In this document: positions 53,215 to 60,859 of the stretch, piece by piece
Layout: every line of letters begins with the position of its first letter
Position numbering within the stretch: the stretch's first letter is position 1
Assembly (NCBI GenBank): GCA_963751695.1
Contig: CAVVVP010000003.1
Location: forward strand, 558,001-622,000
Source of the DNA: SZUA-22 sp963751695
GTDB lineage: Bacteria; Bacteroidota; Ignavibacteria; Ignavibacteriales; Melioribacteraceae
Direction of reading: 5' to 3'
Length of the DNA: 64,000 nucleotides
The notes under the pieces: model-generated
What the model was told of the DNA's origin: nothing
Database searches by the model: none
The model's input: only the letters and a program-made list of their open reading frames with translations
Made by a program: the position numbers and the translations under genes

Positions 53215-54292
53215 CTATCTATTAAATGATTCGCCGATTCTGAAGTATAGACCCCAGTCATTTGTTCCAACGGCTACATCCATTCCCACATTCATATGGG
53301 TCTCTTCTGAAACAACAATCGAATACCAACACCACCAGCAGGAAGTAATGATCCATTATGGTCGTCATTAATTGCTTCAAATACAGTGGCAAGACCAACG
53401 AAATCCAACAAAACCAAATTTACATCTCATTCAAATTCCAACGATATTCTCCTTGAACGGCGGTCATGTAGTTTCCTCTGTATTCTCCTTGTGTATATCC
53501 TCTGAAGGTCATCCCCACGTCCAACAATAAATTGCTGATTGAATGAAAGATCGCCAAGTCCCAATCCAACATAGACTCTTGCTGCAATAACATCATGTCC
53601 CTTTCTATTAGAGAAAAATGATTGTGACTAATTTCAATTTTTTTCGATTCAAAATCATTCCCCATAAATTCTGGATAGGTGAAAAACTGTATATTACTTA
53701 AAAAGCCGCTTCGTGGATAGTATACATTTGTGCGATTATCCATTGTGACTTTAAGTCCAAGACCCATTAAGATTATTTTCAAATACTTCTTCTGTAATTT
53801 CTGTCGAAGTATCAAAATTTAAATAGACATAACTTAATCCTATATAGATTCTATCGTATATTCTGCGTGCACCTTCGATAAAAAACATATTCATTTTCGT
53901 GTTGTACGGTATCCACATATCAATGGGAACATCAAGAAAAATTGAAAATTAACAGAGCCAGTTCCTCCGGCAGTAGAAATTCTCCAATTATCTTCATCCA
54001 GATAGAGTTTAGCAAAACCCATAAAAAAGTATGTTTTGTTTTTGGAGTACATTCCAAAAAAACCTGCCATTGAAGAGGGAGATAGAGTATCTTTTTGCGA
54101 AAGATTAAATTGTGCCATTGGAAGTGCCCCAAGCTGAAAGCCAATGGAGCGATTATAGTTAATGTACGGAATAGGTAAAAATTTAAAGATGTCCTTAATT
54201 CTCCCATTGCCGGCTCCCAGTCCTTGCCCAAATAAATTATTAGAAAGCAAAAACAAAAAAACAGTTACAATGAGTACTAGGAGTTTATTCAT
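53215..54292 (-). pseudogene. BamA/surface-antigen-like outer-membrane protein, multiply frameshifted
   Basis: The 5-prime part (53891-54292) begins with a signal peptide (MNKLLVLIVTVFLFLLSNNL) and reads GAGNGRIKDIFKFLPIPYINY, with repeated barrel strands. At least five single-base shifts, traceable by eye, connect it to MNMFFIEGARRIYDRIYIGL, GLKVTMDNRTNVYYPRSGF, a middle segment RGNYMTAVQGEYRWNLNE, then KFGFVGF, LLPAGGVGIR and a typical last strand NDWGLYFRIGESFNR. Together they form a complete D15/Bac_surface_Ag barrel of about 350 residues. The shifts fall at A5 (53937-53941), G3 (near 53767) and at mixed positions near 53426, 53410 and 53320. It is either a decaying gene or a low-quality stretch. 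Confidence 0.75.
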
Positions 54293-54368
54293 AGGGCCCT
54301 GTGTATAAAAGTAATAGATTATTTATTTGACTAATATACAATACATAAAGTTAAAATTGGACTATTAT

Positions 54369-54881
54369 TTAGAAGCTGTAACCAAGATTTATTCCCCAAA
54401 CAATAGCGTCATGATTTCTTATAAAATCATAATCTAGACTTGGTGTAATTGTAAAATTACCAATATGAAAAGGATATCCTGTTCCCACTCTAAAAAGAAA
54501 TTTGATATGAGTTTCGCTTTCGTGGGTCTCTTCAGATTCTTCTTGGGCTAGTTCAATTCCGGGCCCTGCTCTAAACCACCAATCACCAAGAACTTTATAA
54601 TAGAAGGGTATGCCTACTAAAAATTCGGTATGCTCTGCGAAAATTGCTTCACCAAAAATGCTAAAGGCCCAGGGGTTTTCGACATCCGGTCTATAAACAT
54701 AATCCAAACCTAAGCTAAAATGATTTTCACTCTCCTGAAAAAAAGAGGTTCCTCCAATAAATAGGGCTATATGATTATGATGAATTATATGCTTTGAGTT
54801 TTCTTCATGTGAGTCAATGTTTTCAGATGATTGAGCAGTTATACTAATTGTAAGTAAAACCAAGATAAATAGAAACTTCAT
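54369..54881 (-). CDS. outer-membrane beta-barrel protein
   Basis: An intact 170-residue protein with a signal peptide (MKFLFILVLLTISITAQ). A histidine-rich patch (HEENSKHIIHHNH, residues 25-37) is followed by beta strands (HIALFIGGTSFFQ, FSLGLDYVYRP, FRVGTGYPFHIGNFTI) ending WGINLGYSF. A second His/Glu-rich loop (EESEETHESETH) suggests metal binding, which is only an observation. It starts immediately upstream of the MetA-like stop codon and is probably in the same operon. Confidence 0.65.
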   Translation of the reverse strand: MKFLFILVLLTISITAQSSENIDSHEENSKHIIHHNHIALFIGGTSFFQESENHFSLGLDYVYRPDVENPWAFSIFGEAIFAEHTEFLVGIPFYYKVLGDWWFRAGPGIELAQEESEETHESETHIKFLFRVGTGYPFHIGNFTITPSLDYDFIRNHDAIVWGINLGYSF

Positions 54882-55851
54882 CTATTTTCCTCCCCATCTG
54901 TATTGATAAATTAGTGTAAGGGCGTCAAAATCTGGACCTCTTTCAAGTCTAACACCGGAAATAAAAGAGAGTTTCAGTGTATGCTGTTCAGCAATAGGAA
55001 CGGCACAATCAAAACCAAAACGAAGTGTGGAAATTCTGGTTTCTCTTTTCACTCCATTGATAAATGTTGTTCCTCCTAGTCCGTATCCGGCATCTAATGC
55101 AAGCCACATTGTATTTTTAAATGTATAAATTAGATGAACTTTCCCGGCAAATAATAGGATCTTGCCTAAGTTCGTTATTGTATGTAAAAATTAGAATTAT
55201 TACCGTAAAGAACCACCCACTAATGTAGGCTTCAACAATCCATTGAGCGAATGTTATGGAAAAGCCGATCTGCGGGCGAAATGTCCAGCGATTGGAACCA
55301 AGGTTAATAAATTTTGTTGGATCATATTGCCCGAGTGGTGCGAATATTTGCAGAGCAGCTCCAAAGACCGTTGTTTGCTTGAAATTCTTAAATTCACTTA
55401 AGGTAAGAGCAGGTGAACCAATAAAATTAAATGATAATCGAAAACGAGGATCGCCCAATCCAGTACGAGCTGTACTGGTATCTATTCCTTCAAGAAGACC
55501 GGTCCAATCTCCGCTTGCGTATGGAACGATCACATCAAACTTGCCGGATAAACCAAAAAAATCAATTGTACGAACATAAGCCCCAATTCCGGTGTGAAGA
55601 TTGGCATTTAGATCCTCTATAGGCAAAGATGAATCGAGGAGAATATTTCCGGTTCCGTAAGCATAACCCAATAAAAGATAATTCATTCCAACGGGAATGT
55701 TTGAAAGCTGACGAGGTTCTAACTCTTGTGCTTTTACATTATTGCAATTGATGAGTTGAATAAGGAGAAAGGATAACAGTATCAAAACATTTTTGGGTGC
55801 TAATTTAAAAATCATATTGAAATTCCTTTTATGCATTATTTCAATTCTCAC
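54882..55851 (-). pseudogene. MetA-type (phenol degradation-like) outer-membrane transporter, frameshifted
   Basis: The first part (55117-55851) has a signal peptide and the family pattern QLSNIPVGMNYLLLGYAYGTG, then RTGLGDPRFRLSFNFIGSPAL and FAPLGQYDPTKFINLG, followed by GSNRWTFRPQIGFS. It loses frame after SGWFF. Alternative frames then give GNNSNFY, NNELRQDP and AGKVHLIYTFKNTMWLALD, and the last part (54882-55109) gives MWLALDAGYGLGGTTFING and DALTLIYQYRWGGK. The complete protein would be about 320 residues. These proteins are pore or channel-like and are often next to sulfatases or arylesterases. Alternative start: the ATG at 55815, with AAAAGGA upstream. Confidence 0.75.
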
Positions 55852-56366
55852 TCACTCTAATATTTTGTATAAAAAGGGCTCGCAACTTATCCCAGAAATC
55901 TCCGCCAAGCACAAAAAGGGAGACAATTATAATGACATCACCTAGAATATTTATCAAAAATATGTATTCATTTAAGAATGGAACAAGATCTATAAAATAG
56001 GGGAGGAGCCATCCAATTAGAATTGGGAAGAAAAATAGGAGAAGACCAATGCGGTAACGGGTTGAACTGACTGTATCTGGTGGAGCAATCTTTTTGAAAT
56101 ATCTAAATAGCTTCCCCTTTATAAAATCAAATCCTTGTTTTCCCATAATGGCAACGGAAGCTAGAATAGCTAATTCAGGAAATCCAAACATGAGCAAACC
56201 TGAGAGTGCTGTTGTCCATCCAGATGATAGATTTAAAAGAAACTACAACAGGAATGAGGATTAGCGGACTAATTTGCCCAAGGACAAAAACTATTCCTCC
56301 AATTATTATTTTTTTTGCAGCAGGCAAGTTATTAATGTCTGATTTTTGCTCATCCATAATTACCAA
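55841..56366 (-). pseudogene. membrane protein with transporter-suffix-like domain, frameshifted
   Basis: The 5-prime frame (56175-56366) encodes MDEQKSDINNLPAAKKIIIG and a helix. The rest (55841-56197) continues with LLMFGFPELAILASVAIMGK, then GFDFIKGKLFRYFKKI, VSSTRYRIGLLLFFFP and a last helix. Dropping one T from the T4 run near 56230 joins them as SLNLSSGWTTALSGLLMFG. This matches, to my knowledge, a transporter suffix domain found after RND pumps or as a stand-alone protein of about 170 residues. Its stop overlaps the next gene by 11 bases. Confidence 0.62.
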
Positions 56367-56376
56367 GTTCTCCTAA

Positions 56377-57027
56377 CTATTTTTGTCTTCTTTTTAAAAA
56401 CCAGCCAAAAAACAAAACACTTAGCCATGCAATATTCCACCAAAGTGGACTTATAAATGCAAAAGGTATTGTAAAAACAGCTGCTAACGGTTCAGTTAAA
56501 ATGCTGTGTCTAATTTCAACCACTTCCTTTTCGCTAACTGCTTCAGATAAAAGTTCAGCATGTTTTGATACATACACCCACCCAATTATACTCATAAAAC
56601 CGGCCAAGGCTAATGTTACACTCTGCATAAACAATGCTAGTACATCGGAATTAGTAACTGCATCTACACCGAGGCTATAAAAATATAGAAGAAGAAAAAT
56701 CATTTGCATGATTGATAAAAATGAATGCTTGCCGTCTGTTGCAACCAGATTACCGATCGTTTTATTGCTTTGAAACCAATAAATGGTGACCAATATGATA
56801 CCGATCAAAAACATTATAAATTCGCCATCGCCGAAAATAGAAAGTGGATCAGCATCTCCTTGCAAAATATCAATTGGTTTTGGTAGTAGAGTAAACAGCA
56901 ATACAATTAGTGCACCAAAAATTACATCAAGTAGTGTTTGTAACCTTCTAAGCTGCTGTGCATCCCTTTCTTTTTGGGATTCTGTTTTCTCTTTTTTAGC
57001 TATGACTTTTTGTGACATCTTTTTCAT
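56377..57027 (-). CDS. six-helix membrane protein, perhaps TMEM175-like
   Basis: A 216-residue protein with a basic N-terminus (KKEKTESQKERDAQQLRR). A helix opens RRLQTLLDVIFGALIVLL, which loosely resembles the R-x-x-x-F-S-D-A-V-F-A-I start of the TMEM175 potassium channel family (DUF1211), although the S-D-G/A core is weaker. Five more helices follow. The alternative is an unclassified membrane protein. It sits with the frameshifted outer-membrane genes on the same strand, 10 bases from the suffix-domain gene. Confidence 0.5.
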   Translation of the reverse strand: MKKMSQKVIAKKEKTESQKERDAQQLRRLQTLLDVIFGALIVLLFTLLPKPIDILQGDADPLSIFGDGEFIMFLIGIILVTIYWFQSNKTIGNLVATDGKHSFLSIMQMIFLLLYFYSLGVDAVTNSDVLALFMQSVTLALAGFMSIIGWVYVSKHAELLSEAVSEKEVVEIRHSILTEPLAAVFTIPFAFISPLWWNIAWLSVLFFGWFLKRRQK

Positions 57028-57065
57028 AATTCCTCAAAAATGTGTTTATCTAGTGAATATTTAAT

Positions 57066-57641
57066 TTATTCTGCTGTAACCATTAAAAATCCATAAGAAG
57101 TAATCCAAGCAAAAAATAACATCCAGGCCAAAATGGATAAAATAACATGGAGTTTCGGATTCTTTATAAATATCAATGAAACTATAATCACAAGGAATAA
57201 TAATAACCATTCAAATACAGGATCCATTATTCCAAAAAAGACGGGATATAAAAGCATACCCCAAACAACTGCAAGCGAAAGAGTAAGGAAAAACTTAGAC
57301 TTATTCTGAAAATAGTATTGTTTTAAGTCAATTTTATCACGTTTTTTATCTTCCGGGATAATTAATGCTGCGGACCAGAAAAGTAGTACCGGACCGGAAA
57401 GTAAAAATAAATATGTAAAATAATTCCAAACTTCCACCTGCTGGAACTCCCATAAACTCCACCATACGTGAAAATGAAGTAATAGTAAAAAGAGTACCCA
57501 AGTTGGATGGAGCCAATAGGTTTTAATTTCATGGCCAATTCCACGTACAATTGTAGCTATCGCCATCAAAAGGTATACTACTCCCATACCCATAATAACA
57601 GCAAACATTACAGAAACAAATGGAAATTCTGATGTGTTCAT
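57066..57641 (-). CDS. multi-pass membrane protein of unknown function
   Basis: A 191-residue protein with about five to six hydrophobic helices and many tryptophans and aromatics (HPTWVLFLLLLHFHVWWSLWEF). A charged loop near residues 97-112 (PEDKKRDKIDLKQYYF) splits it. I do not recognise a family. It lies 38 bases upstream of the TMEM175-like gene and probably belongs to the same operon. Confidence 0.55.
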   Translation of the reverse strand: MNTSEFPFVSVMFAVIMGMGVVYLLMAIATIVRGIGHEIKTYWLHPTWVLFLLLLHFHVWWSLWEFQQVEVWNYFTYLFLLSGPVLLFWSAALIIPEDKKRDKIDLKQYYFQNKSKFFLTLSLAVVWGMLLYPVFFGIMDPVFEWLLLFLVIIVSLIFIKNPKLHVILSILAWMLFFAWITSYGFLMVTAE

Positions 57642-57977
57642 ATAATTAGTTCCATTTTTTAACTTGAATGTTTATTCAAAAAAAACTTTTCACCAGACAT
57701 ATTGCATATTTTAAACAAAATAGATTTTTTAATAGCATCATCTAAATCTTTAATAAGCATATCAAATAGTTTAAAGAGTGTTCTTACTAAACCATACACA
57801 CTAATAGTATATAAGATTTACAAATTGCCCCATCATCCAAACAGGACTATTGTTCAAAAATTATTACCATTGAAATTTCGGGAAACACTCAATGATTTAA
57901 AAACAACAGATTTTTACGTATGTTTAAGAAAGAATGACCGAATAATAAAAACTATCCGATCATTCATTTCAATTATC
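57642..57977. other. intergenic stretch before the sulfatase 3-prime end
   Basis: This 336-base gap holds the upstream region of the 57066-57641 membrane-protein gene and the sulfatase terminator. I find no promoter with a clear -35/-10 pair. A plus-strand frame at 57702-58076 spans it but overlaps the sulfatase by 99 bases and has no recognisable content, so I do not call it. Confidence 0.5.
57933..57966 (-). terminator. imperfect hairpin after the sulfatase
   Basis: GAATGACCGAATA (57933-57945) and TATCCGATCATTC (57954-57966) pair at 11 of 13 positions with an 8-base loop, 11 bases from the sulfatase stop. On the minus strand a T-rich stretch follows, so it may end the ABM-OMP-sulfatase transcript. 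Confidence 0.5.
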
Positions 57978-59525
57978 TTAATGAGACCCGCCGGACGATT
58001 CCAATTTTTTCAAAACTTGATCAAGACTGAAACTTGCAGCTTTTTGTCTTGGTGGAAACTCCTTAAATGTTGCTAGAAATTGACCTACATAAGATTGTGC
58101 GGGAACCATGAAGAATACGTGATCCATTACCCAATCATAATATGTATTTGAAGTTATTTGTGCACGTTCGTAGGGATCTCTACGTAGGTTAAACATAAGT
58201 GGCACTCTCAAAGGTGTAAAGGGATTTGCCCAGAGAGCGAACGTCCCGACTTCCCTTTGTTCCATAAAAACTAATTTCCAATCGTCATATCTTAAAGCTG
58301 TTAAATCACCGTCGTCTGAAAAATAAAATATTTCCTTACGTGGGGCTTCATCTGTTTTGCCGGTTAGGTATGGAAGGAAATTGTAACCATCTAAATGTAC
58401 TTTGTAGTTTCTGCCAATTGAACTGTAACCTGATTTGAGTTTTTCTTTAATACCAGCATCTCCTGCTGCAGCCACAAATGTTGGTAACCAATCCATATGG
58501 TGCATCACCTCATTTGATACTGAACCTGCTTTAATATTTGCTGGCCATCTAACCATAGCAGGAACTCTCCAGCCACCTTCCCAGTTAGTATTTTTTTCGC
58601 CTCTAAATGGTGTTGCGCCTGCATCCGGCCAGGTATTATAATGAGGTCCATTATCTGTGCTATAAAAAACTATTGTGTTATCAGCGATTTTCAGCTCATC
58701 TAAAAGTTCTAAGAATTTTCCAATATGCATATCGTGTTCAACCATTCCATCACTGTACTCATCCTGTCCTGATATTCCTCTAAGTTCTTTTTTTACGTGA
58801 GTTCTGAAGTGCATTCTTGTTCCACTCCACCAAACAAAGAATGGTTTTCCGTCAGCAACTGATTTTTTAATGAATTCAATTGCAGCGTTGCTTGTTACAT
58901 CATCAATAATTTCCATTCTTTTCTTTGTCAGGGGACCTGTATCTTCAATCTTGCCGTCAGCAAAAGAATGAATTACACCACGAGGTCCATATCTTTCTTG
59001 AAATGTACGCCCATCTGATGTGATCCAATCACCAGGATAATCTTCAAGTTCAGGTTCCTCTTCAGCGTTTAAGTGATAAAGATTACCATAAAATTCATCA
59101 AACCCGTGGTTGGTTGGAAGAAATTCATCTTTATCGCCCAAATGGTTCTTACCAAATTGACCGGTTGCATAACCGAAATTCTTAAGAATTCCTGCAATTG
59201 TTGGGTCTTCTTCTCTCATTCCAAGATCAGAACCGGGTAACCCAACTTTACTTAAGCCGGTTCTAAAAACACTTTGCCCCATTATAAAAGAAGATCTACC
59301 TGCTGTACAACTTTGTTCGCCATAATAATCAGTAAAGATCATACCTTCGTTTGCGATACGATCAATATTGGGTGTTCTATATCCCATCACACCTTTTGTG
59401 TATGCACTAATGTTTGACTGCCCTATATCATCTCCCCAGATTACCAAAATATTTGGCTTGTCCTGTGAGAATAACAGTCCACTTATCGTAAATGTGATAA
59501 GTATTAGTAAAAATAATTTTTTCAT
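57978..59525 (-). CDS. secreted arylsulfatase
   Basis: A 515-residue sulfatase with a signal peptide (MKKLFLLILITFTISGLLFS). NILVIWGDDIG is the metal site. The formylglycine precursor is C73 in SCTAGR (C-x-A-x-R), followed by FGKNHLGD. STDNGPHYNTWPDAG carries the other metal-binding Asp-Asn pair. The enzyme needs conversion of C73 by FGE or an anaerobic maturase, and neither is encoded in this window. It is the last gene of a three-gene operon headed by an ABM protein and an OMP, with a sigma54-type promoter upstream. The substrate is unknown. Confidence 0.92.
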   Translation of the reverse strand: MKKLFLLILITFTISGLLFSQDKPNILVIWGDDIGQSNISAYTKGVMGYRTPNIDRIANEGMIFTDYYGEQSCTAGRSSFIMGQSVFRTGLSKVGLPGSDLGMREEDPTIAGILKNFGYATGQFGKNHLGDKDEFLPTNHGFDEFYGNLYHLNAEEEPELEDYPGDWITSDGRTFQERYGPRGVIHSFADGKIEDTGPLTKKRMEIIDDVTSNAAIEFIKKSVADGKPFFVWWSGTRMHFRTHVKKELRGISGQDEYSDGMVEHDMHIGKFLELLDELKIADNTIVFYSTDNGPHYNTWPDAGATPFRGEKNTNWEGGWRVPAMVRWPANIKAGSVSNEVMHHMDWLPTFVAAAGDAGIKEKLKSGYSSIGRNYKVHLDGYNFLPYLTGKTDEAPRKEIFYFSDDGDLTALRYDDWKLVFMEQREVGTFALWANPFTPLRVPLMFNLRRDPYERAQITSNTYYDWVMDHVFFMVPAQSYVGQFLATFKEFPPRQKAASFSLDQVLKKLESSGGSH

Positions 59526-59569
59526 TGTTACTCCTATTATAATTATTAATAAAATAAGTTTAAATCGAA

Positions 59570-60361
59570 CTAGAATGATACTGGTATTTGGTACTGAACA
59601 TTAATCCTTAGATTATGATCTGCTACTGGGCCAACCCAATCTTCCGCGTAAGCCCATGTTCTGTACTCTATATATGTGTTCCATGTGCCTTCCGGATTAA
59701 TAAACGCCTTACCAAATCGTATGCCGAATGGTACAAACCACGCCTTATTCTGCCAGTTATAACTGATTACAAAATCCCCGTTCCCGACATAAAATCCTTT
59801 TCCAAGCTGATAAACAAAAGTTGCGTTGATGCCAAGTGGGGAAGCATAGTTTACACCTTCCCTATCTCTCCAGACCTGCTGAAGAAGTATTGCGAAAAAC
59901 AGATCATCACTTAAGGCACGTTGCGTTATAGCTGCGGCTAAACCATATCCCCAATTTGTACTTCCAAAACCTTCTGCTGAAGGAAAATTTATTTGTGGTC
60001 CAAATCCCCATCTTCCACTTGACCATTGTTGTGCTATTCCAAGCACAAATAAATCAGATTGCCCAAAACCATAATCGCCAGCCGAATTTTGAACCATTCG
60101 TGCAGTTAATCTTGGTAACAATGTTATTGGAAAAGATTCATCAGCAGGCATTGGAGCTACAAAACGAAATTGTAAGAATCCTTTTGGACCAACACCTCTA
60201 ATGTCTTGCTCTCGATAGTCATAGTTACCTTCATAGGCTAATTGAAAGCTCCATTGAGCTGCTGTCGGATCGACTGCTGCCGATTCACGACTTTGGTCCT
60301 GTGCAGTTGATATTGAGGAGCAAATGGTTAATAATGTAATGAGTGTTAATAAGATTTTCAT
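59570..60361 (-). CDS. outer-membrane transporter-like beta-barrel protein
   Basis: A 263-residue protein with a signal peptide (MKILLTLITLLTICSSISTAQ) and repeated barrel strands (FLQFRFVAPMPADESFPITL, GYGLAAAITQRALSDDLFF, LRINVQYQIPVSF). The PRLTARMVQ and GFGQSDLFVLGIAQQWSSG segments follow the pattern of the MetA/neuromedin-type outer-membrane channel proteins. It precedes the sulfatase and probably lets the substrate or product cross the outer membrane (inference). Confidence 0.76.
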   Translation of the reverse strand: MKILLTLITLLTICSSISTAQDQSRESAAVDPTAAQWSFQLAYEGNYDYREQDIRGVGPKGFLQFRFVAPMPADESFPITLLPRLTARMVQNSAGDYGFGQSDLFVLGIAQQWSSGRWGFGPQINFPSAEGFGSTNWGYGLAAAITQRALSDDLFFAILLQQVWRDREGVNYASPLGINATFVYQLGKGFYVGNGDFVISYNWQNKAWFVPFGIRFGKAFINPEGTWNTYIEYRTWAYAEDWVGPVADHNLRINVQYQIPVSF

Positions 60362-60369
60362 TAGATCTC

Positions 60370-60681
60370 CTAATTTATTCTTTGTATAAAATTTTCTTCT
60401 TTATCTGCATAGATTAATGTTGCATTAGTAATTTCACCCAGCACTTTCATTGCCCCAATTATAGTTTGAAAATTTTCAGAGCTAAAGTGTTTGTCCATAT
60501 TTTCTTTTGATTTCCAGTCCTCCTCATAATAATAGACATCTATATTATTTAGATCTTTCGTAATACCGTGATGAATAATGTTTTTATTGACCGATATCTG
60601 GTTAATAAATTGTGTCAAAGCATTTTCGAATTCTAATTTCTTGTAAGGATGGACAACTACCTTAATCTTAAGAGAATACAT
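60370..60681 (-). CDS. antibiotic-biosynthesis monooxygenase (ABM) domain protein
   Basis: A 103-residue dimeric ferredoxin-like protein: KIKVVVHPYKKLEFENALTQ and IIHHGITKDLNNIDVYYYEE, then WKSKENMDKHFSSENFQ. This is the YgiN/LsrG-like quinone monooxygenase pattern with D/W-S-K and H-F. It is the first gene after the sigma54-type promoter and is co-transcribed with the OMP and the sulfatase. Its substrate is unknown; the context suggests an aromatic or quinone compound. Confidence 0.76.
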   Translation of the reverse strand: MYSLKIKVVVHPYKKLEFENALTQFINQISVNKNIIHHGITKDLNNIDVYYYEEDWKSKENMDKHFSSENFQTIIGAMKVLGEITNATLIYADKEENFIQRIN

Positions 60682-60712
60682 TTTAGATTTTTACCATGTT
60701 CGCTTCTGGGGG

Positions 60713-60728
60713 TGCAATAACTATACCC
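60713..60728 (-). promoter_or_regulatory. sigma54-type promoter of the sulfatase module
   Basis: On the minus strand GG at -25/-24 (60727, 60726), a 10-bp spacing and TTGCA at -14 to -10 (with GC at 60715-60714) match GG-N10-GC with the TTGCA box. The site differs from the consensus at the first T and in the C-A-C-G part. The predicted start (about 60702) is 21 bases before the ABM ATG. An activator of the right class is encoded directly upstream. Confidence 0.62.
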
Positions 60729-60812
60729 ACATAGAAATCAGAGCAAATGTGTTTATTTTAGGCGAAACATCAATATTTTTTAAAAAGTGGGATGTGATTT
60801 GTAAAAACCAAT

Positions 60813-60846
60813 CTACGAGATATCGTGGAACCACTAAATATCGTGG
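60813..60846. promoter_or_regulatory. tandem enhancer-like near-palindromes
   Basis: CTACGA-GATA-TCGTGG (60813-60828) and CCACTA-AATA-TCGTGG (60831-60846) are two 16-bp near-palindromes of the form CYACKA-N4-TCGTGG, offset by 18 bp. They lie about 85-135 bp upstream of the sigma54 -24 box. This is the position where sigma54 activators bind, and they flank the stop of the activator gene. Confidence 0.62.
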
Positions 60847-60859
60847 TCTTTAATAATGT

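Noticed and set aside
57702..58076. 124-codon plus-strand frame between the membrane gene and the sulfatase
   Set aside because: It overlaps the sulfatase 3-prime end by about 99 bases, has no recognisable domain or signal, and its composition is that of antisense/intergenic AT-rich DNA.
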